A DNA stretch of 27,891 nt from CAYTID01 sp964437735. Lineage in GTDB: Bacteria; Bacteroidota; Ignavibacteria; UBA10030; BY39. Position numbers and translations under genes: made by a program. The stretch spans positions 1 through 27,891 of the forward strand of contig CAYTID010000020.1 of NCBI GenBank assembly GCA_964437735.1, read 5' to 3'. This document shows, one piece after another, positions 24,339 through 27,891 of this stretch (position 1 is the first letter of the stretch; each line of letters starts with the position of its first letter). The notes beneath the pieces are model-generated. The model did no database searches, was not told the DNA's origin, and saw only the letters and a list, made by a program, of their open reading frames with translations.

Positions 24339-25622
24339 TTAGAAACCGAATCCTAAATTAATACCAAACAGATTTGTTGAATTTTTGTATTTTCCATTGA
24401 AAGGAATCGCTGAATCTGTTACGTCATTCTCAAATGAAATGTATTGATAGGCTGCATCAACACGAATATTTGACGTGAATTGATAACCAAGACCCAGTGT
24501 GAATTCATGTCTGTCGGCTCCCGGAAGTGATGGGTCCATATACTTAGTGTTAATAGGCGAACCGTCGAATACATAACCCGCACGGAATGCAAAGGCATCC
24601 ATCCGGTATTCTCCGCCAAATCTGAATGTAAATGAATTTTCCCAATTTTTCGCAGTCGCTAAATCTCTCCAGGCAGTAGTATTTTTTACAAAATCAACGG
24701 CTAAAGTATCATAGCTTTCCCATCCGACATATTGGAAATCAGCATTCAAAGTTAAATTATCCATCGCATTGTATGAGATACCTGCACGTAGGTCGTAAGG
24801 CATAGTAATCTTGGATACTCCTTTTCCTTCAGGAAATAAATCAGAGTGTCCAATCGGGAATCCGGTTGGTTTGGCGGGTAATCCCGTAAATGATAAATCA
24901 CCATCAAATTCAATTTCTGCATTGTGACGATAAGCCAAGCCTAATGATAGTTCGTTCATTGGTTTGTATAATAAACCGATATTAAATGTGTACGCAGCTT
25001 TTCCGTCTCCCTCCAATTTGATACCAACGTTAGGTGCTGCTGGTAAGCTAACACCAGGAGCTAATGGGATTGCAGGAATATCAATTGTTTGTTGAAATAA
25101 TACACTGGATAATATATATGTAATCCCTGCACCAATGGATAAATTATCCATTACTTGATAGGCAACAGTCGGATTGATGTAGAAAGTTCGTAATTCAGTT
25201 TTCACTGCCAAAGACTTTCCGATCCATGTTGAGGGCCATTCTGACCCAAGCCCATAAGGATTATAAACGCCAAGACCGAATGATAATCCATTATCCATTC
25301 CGTATACACCATAAATATTGATTGGTGTAAATGTCTTCTCAACAGCCGATGTTTTGGTCGTAAGAGGTTTCGGACCGGTAAAATCAACTTTGGGCATAAT
25401 AAATGTAGTTCCGGCTAAAAAGTTAATACCTTTCAGATTTGCTAAACCTGCCGCATTAAAATAAATTGCTGAGGCATCGGAAGCTTGTCCGACAAATGCA
25501 TGTCCCATACCCATGGCTCTGGCATTTTGAGTCCCCGTCAGGAATCCGCCCGCAAAACTTTGCTGAACCAGCAGAGTACAAATTAAAAGCAAACCGAATG
25601 CAATGTTAATAATTTTTTTCAT
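24339..25622 (-). CDS. FadL/OmpP1/TodX-family outer-membrane transport protein
   Basis: The protein (427 residues from the ATG at 25622) starts with a signal peptide, MKKIINIAFGLLLICTLLVQQSFA. It continues with the family's N-terminal hatch signature (GTQNARAMGMGHAFVGQASDASAIYFNAAGLANL). The rest is alternating beta strands typical of a 14-strand barrel, ending in GINLGFGF with a C-terminal aromatic residue. FadL proteins carry hydrophobic substrates such as fatty acids across the outer membrane. The reading frame extends up to a TTG at 25634, but GGAG at 25629-25632 and the signal peptide favour 25622. It has its own promoter and terminator and is a single-gene unit. Confidence 0.9.
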   Translation of the reverse strand: MKKIINIAFGLLLICTLLVQQSFAGGFLTGTQNARAMGMGHAFVGQASDASAIYFNAAGLANLKGINFLAGTTFIMPKVDFTGPKPLTTKTSAVEKTFTPINIYGVYGMDNGLSFGLGVYNPYGLGSEWPSTWIGKSLAVKTELRTFYINPTVAYQVMDNLSIGAGITYILSSVLFQQTIDIPAIPLAPGVSLPAAPNVGIKLEGDGKAAYTFNIGLLYKPMNELSLGLAYRHNAEIEFDGDLSFTGLPAKPTGFPIGHSDLFPEGKGVSKITMPYDLRAGISYNAMDNLTLNADFQYVGWESYDTLAVDFVKNTTAWRDLATAKNWENSFTFRFGGEYRMDAFAFRAGYVFDGSPINTKYMDPSLPGADRHEFTLGLGYQFTSNIRVDAAYQYISFENDVTDSAIPFNGKYKNSTNLFGINLGFGF

Positions 25623-25628
25623 ACACAT

Positions 25629-25632
25629 CTCC
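25629..25632 (-). promoter_or_regulatory. Shine-Dalgarno that decides the FadL-type start
   Basis: GGAG is followed by six bases and the ATG at 25622. The other in-frame starts, TTG at 25634 and ATG at 25628, overlap or touch this motif and would add residues before a clean signal peptide. Confidence 0.65.
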
Positions 25633-25680
25633 AAAAATTGTTAGTGATATTGTTATTTAAGAACGCATATTTGACTGGAT

Positions 25681-25709
25681 AGTTTAAATAAAAAACTTTT
25701 AAAAGTCAA
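25681..25709 (-). promoter_or_regulatory. Sigma70-like promoter of the FadL-type gene
   Basis: On the minus strand TTGACT (25709-25704) and TAAACT (25686-25681) have a 17-base spacer. The predicted start is near 25674, giving a leader of about 50 bases. It sits directly behind the stop codon of the biotin carrier gene. Confidence 0.6.
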
Positions 25710-25711
25710 GT

Positions 25712-26212
25712 TTATTCGATCATTATCAAATTTTGCCCCTTCTCAACAGTGGCTTTTTCACTTACGTGCATCTCTTTAATTTCTCCTGAAACAGGCGATT
25801 TTATCTCGTTTTCCATCTTCATAGCTTCCAAAATTAATAATCCCTGCCCTTGTTGAATTTTGTCGCCAAGTTTTACTTCGAGCTTTAATATTAATCCCGG
25901 CATCGGAGCTTTTACAAATGTTCGTTTAGGACCTTTATCAATCGACTCCTCAAATTTATGAATTAATTGTTCACTTTCATCCTCAATTTCGACTTCAAAA
26001 TTTTTGTTCTTTACTTCTCCGACATAAAAAGAATTTTTGTCTTTTTTTATACTTATTTCAAAAACTTTATTATTTAATAGGATTGAAAAGATGTTTTCTT
26101 TAAATATTTCAATATTAACATTATTTATTTTACCATTAATTGATATCTTTTCTTCGGAAATAAAATCTATTTCAAAGATTCGGTCATTAATTTTCACTTT
26201 AAATTCAGCCAT
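25712..26212 (-). CDS. Biotin carboxyl carrier protein/subunit
   Basis: The protein (166 residues) ends in a biotinyl/lipoyl domain (about 97-166) with the biotinylation motif EAMKMEN. The target lysine is Lys132, 34 residues from the C-terminus as usual. PMPG before it and the SGEIKE loop fit biotin carriers. The first 90 residues are a small, lysine-rich beta domain like that found ahead of the biotin domain in acyl-CoA carboxylase subunits. It overlaps the biotin carboxylase gene by 8 bases, and AGGCGG lies just before its ATG. The two would form the carboxylase half of an acetyl-, propionyl- or methylcrotonyl-CoA carboxylase. Confidence 0.93.
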   Translation of the reverse strand: MAEFKVKINDRIFEIDFISEEKISINGKINNVNIEIFKENIFSILLNNKVFEISIKKDKNSFYVGEVKNKNFEVEIEDESEQLIHKFEESIDKGPKRTFVKAPMPGLILKLEVKLGDKIQQGQGLLILEAMKMENEIKSPVSGEIKEMHVSEKATVEKGQNLIMIE

Positions 26213-27719
26213 TTCCGCCTCTAAGATTAGCTATTCTTTTCATTTTCCATTTGTTTTCGTTATTACCTTCATTTATGAGAACTGGATTGATTGAACTAAA
26301 TTTTTTATAATGGCAAGCGGCGACTGCGAGTGCCTTTAATAATTCTTCGTCTTCTATTTCAAATTGGTATTTATCAAAATTATCTTTTATAAAATGAGTG
26401 TCGAATGTTCCTTTAATAAATAGGTCATGGTTAATTATCCGATTACAGGCTTGAATATTTGTTTTAACTCCATTTAAATCATATTCTTCTAAAGCTCTTG
26501 TCATTCGTTCGATAGCTTCATCCCGGCTATCAGCCCAAACAAGTAATTTTGAAATCATCGGATCATAATAAACAGAAATTTCATTTCCTTCCTCAACACC
26601 TCTGTCTTCCCGAATACCTAGTCCCTGTGGTGCCCTGATTTTTGTTATTTTACCGATGGAGGGTAAAAAATCGTTTTCAGAGTCCTCGGCATAAATTCTA
26701 CACTCAATAGCATGTCCGCGAAATTTGATATCCTCTTGTTTTAACCTGAGTGGTTCTCCCATTGCAATATGTAATTGCTCTTTTACAAGGTCAACACCGG
26801 TAATTAATTCTGTTACAGGGTGTTCGACTTGTAAACGTGTGTTCATTTCCAGAAAATAATAATTCAACGATTTATCGATTAAGAACTCGATAGTCCCTGC
26901 GTTTACGTAACCAGTGCTTTTAGCCGCTTTTACTGCTGCTTCACCCATTTTATTACGCATTTCAGGAGTTACTATGGAAGATGGAGATTCTTCAATGATT
27001 TTCTGATGTCGGCGTTGAATCGAACATTCTCTTTCACCAAGATGAATAACATTTCCGAACTTATCTGCAAGAATCTGAAACTCAATGTGTCGGGGATTTT
27101 CAAGATATTTTTCGATATATACCCTATCATCGCTGAATGCCGATTTTGTTTCTGACTTTGCTCCTCTGAAAGCAGATTGTATATCTGTTTCTTTTTCAAC
27201 AATCCTCATCCCCTTTCCCCCACCACCTCCGGCAGCTTTGAGTAGGATCGGATAATCGTATATTTTTGCAAAATTAATAGCCTCGAAAACATTTTCAATT
27301 GGGTCTTCAGTACCCGGAACGACCGGAACACCCGCAGATTTTACGAGCTTTCTGGCTGAAGTTTTATCACCCATTGCTTTAATTGCTGATGCCGGCGGAC
27401 CAACAAAAATAATCCCGTTATCTGTAACCATTTTTGAAAATTCAGCATTCTCAGACAAAAAACCATATCCGGGATGAATGGCATCAACAGATGACCTTAA
27501 GGCTATATCAATAATTTTTTGTTTTTGTAAATATGTTTCAGCCGGAGTAGCCTTCCCAATACAAAATGCTTCATCAGCCAATCGTACATGCGGCATTAAA
27601 CGATCTACCTCCGAATAGATGGCAACGGTCTTGATTTTCATTTCTTTGCAAGCCCTGATAATTCTTACTGTAATCTCACCGCGATTGGCTATAAGAAGTT
27701 TATTTATCCGTTTAATCAT
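26205..27719 (-). CDS. accC: Biotin carboxylase subunit of an acyl-CoA carboxylase
   Basis: The protein (504 residues) carboxylates biotin with ATP and bicarbonate. The N-terminal domain begins INKLLIANRGEITVRIIRACKEM and holds HPGYGFLSENAEF. The ATP-grasp domain has KAAGGGGGKGMRIV, ERECSIQRRHQKIIEE and FLEMNTRLQVEHPVTE. The C-terminal domain has GHAIECRIYAED and DPMISKLLVWA. The extra tail (about 455-504) ends close to the carrier gene. The symbol is by similarity: the same fold serves acetyl-, propionyl- and methylcrotonyl-CoA carboxylases, and no carboxyltransferase gene is in the window to decide. The start overlaps the mutS2 stop (ATGA). Confidence 0.92.
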   Translation of the reverse strand: MIKRINKLLIANRGEITVRIIRACKEMKIKTVAIYSEVDRLMPHVRLADEAFCIGKATPAETYLQKQKIIDIALRSSVDAIHPGYGFLSENAEFSKMVTDNGIIFVGPPASAIKAMGDKTSARKLVKSAGVPVVPGTEDPIENVFEAINFAKIYDYPILLKAAGGGGGKGMRIVEKETDIQSAFRGAKSETKSAFSDDRVYIEKYLENPRHIEFQILADKFGNVIHLGERECSIQRRHQKIIEESPSSIVTPEMRNKMGEAAVKAAKSTGYVNAGTIEFLIDKSLNYYFLEMNTRLQVEHPVTELITGVDLVKEQLHIAMGEPLRLKQEDIKFRGHAIECRIYAEDSENDFLPSIGKITKIRAPQGLGIREDRGVEEGNEISVYYDPMISKLLVWADSRDEAIERMTRALEEYDLNGVKTNIQACNRIINHDLFIKGTFDTHFIKDNFDKYQFEIEDEELLKALAVAACHYKKFSSINPVLINEGNNENKWKMKRIANLRGGNG

Positions 27720-27891
27720 TTTAACTCCGCTATCGTAACTCCTCTGCCACCTTCATTCCATTCACCAAAACGAAATGATTTAACAGTAGAGTTTCTCTTT
27801 AAATACTCTGTAATTTTCTTTTGCAATGCTCCGGTTCCTTTACCATGAATAATATCAACTCTGTGCACACCTTTTAATATGGCTCTATCAA
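27716..27891 (-). CDS. mutS2: MutS2 family protein, C-terminal Smr domain (partial)
   Basis: The gene runs off the window. The visible 57 residues, DRAILKGVHRVDIIHGKGTG and onward, form the second half of an Smr endonuclease domain with the HGKGTGAL motif and the ending EGGRGVTIAELK. Such an Smr domain at this position is typical of MutS2, which acts on recombination intermediates or collided ribosomes. A stand-alone Smr protein cannot be excluded because the ATPase part is outside. The stop TGA overlaps the ATG of the biotin carboxylase gene, so the two are coupled. Confidence 0.8.
   Translation of the reverse strand, partial: DRAILKGVHRVDIIHGKGTGALQKKITEYLKRNSTVKSFRFGEWNEGGRGVTIAELK

Noticed and set aside
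1..27891. CRISPR arrays, tRNA or rRNA genes, prophage or complete insertion sequence
   Set aside because: No regularly spaced repeats, cloverleaf folds, transposase or integrase genes were seen. Nearly all sequence is accounted for by standard genes.

Overview
The window is a compact, low-GC, gene-dense stretch of bacterial chromosome, almost all of it recognisable housekeeping genes. Several markers point to the Fibrobacteres-Chlorobi-Bacteroidetes (FCB) group: a secreted protein ending in a type IX secretion (T9SS) type A sorting domain with the NYPNPYN motif, a BshC bacillithiol enzyme, a FadL/OmpP1-type porin, and few Shine-Dalgarno sequences. The NYPNP-type tail together with classical TTGnnn-17-TAnnnT promoters suggests an Ignavibacteria/Chlorobi-like lineage rather than a core Bacteroidia. 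That placement is inference.

Layout. (1) 1-1281 (+): the 3' end of lnt (lipoprotein N-acyltransferase), translationally coupled to a low-specificity threonine aldolase. (2) 1492-12240 (+): a strong promoter, then a hairpin-U-tract at the very start of the transcript, then the conserved translation/RNA-metabolism operon rimP-nusA-infB-rbfA-truB-ribF-rpsO-pnp, followed closely by gpmI. (3) 12241-12445: a convergent spacer with two small palindromic elements. (4) 12446-18705 (-): a T9SS-exported protein whose metzincin-like active site has lost its zinc ligands, then bshC, and a nucleoside uptake and salvage operon (cdd-tdk-nupC-like-punA) with its own promoter. (5) 18706-19285: a 580-base intergenic region with two divergent promoters, a candidate structured RNA and a long imperfect palindrome. 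(6) 19233-23845 (+): a six-gene operon encoding a membrane-anchored PASTA protein, rpe, an enoyl-CoA hydratase-family protein, apt, dapF and a lipid-kinase-family protein. (7) 23846-24338: a convergent spacer with an unexplained GC-richer stretch and a strong terminator. (8) 24339-27891 (-): a FadL-type outer-membrane protein with its own promoter, a biotin carrier protein, a biotin carboxylase, and the 3' end of mutS2.

Functionally the window joins translation and RNA turnover (rimP to pnp), nucleoside salvage (cdd, tdk, nupC, punA, apt), envelope functions (lnt, PASTA, dapF, FadL, T9SS cargo), biotin-dependent acyl-CoA carboxylation and thiol metabolism (bshC). I see no CRISPR array, tRNA or rRNA gene, prophage, complete transposon, or obvious new multi-gene system. 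The points most worth a second look are the hairpin abutting the rimP promoter, the degenerate metzincin-like T9SS protein with atypical codon use, and the candidate RNA and palindrome between cdd and the PASTA gene.
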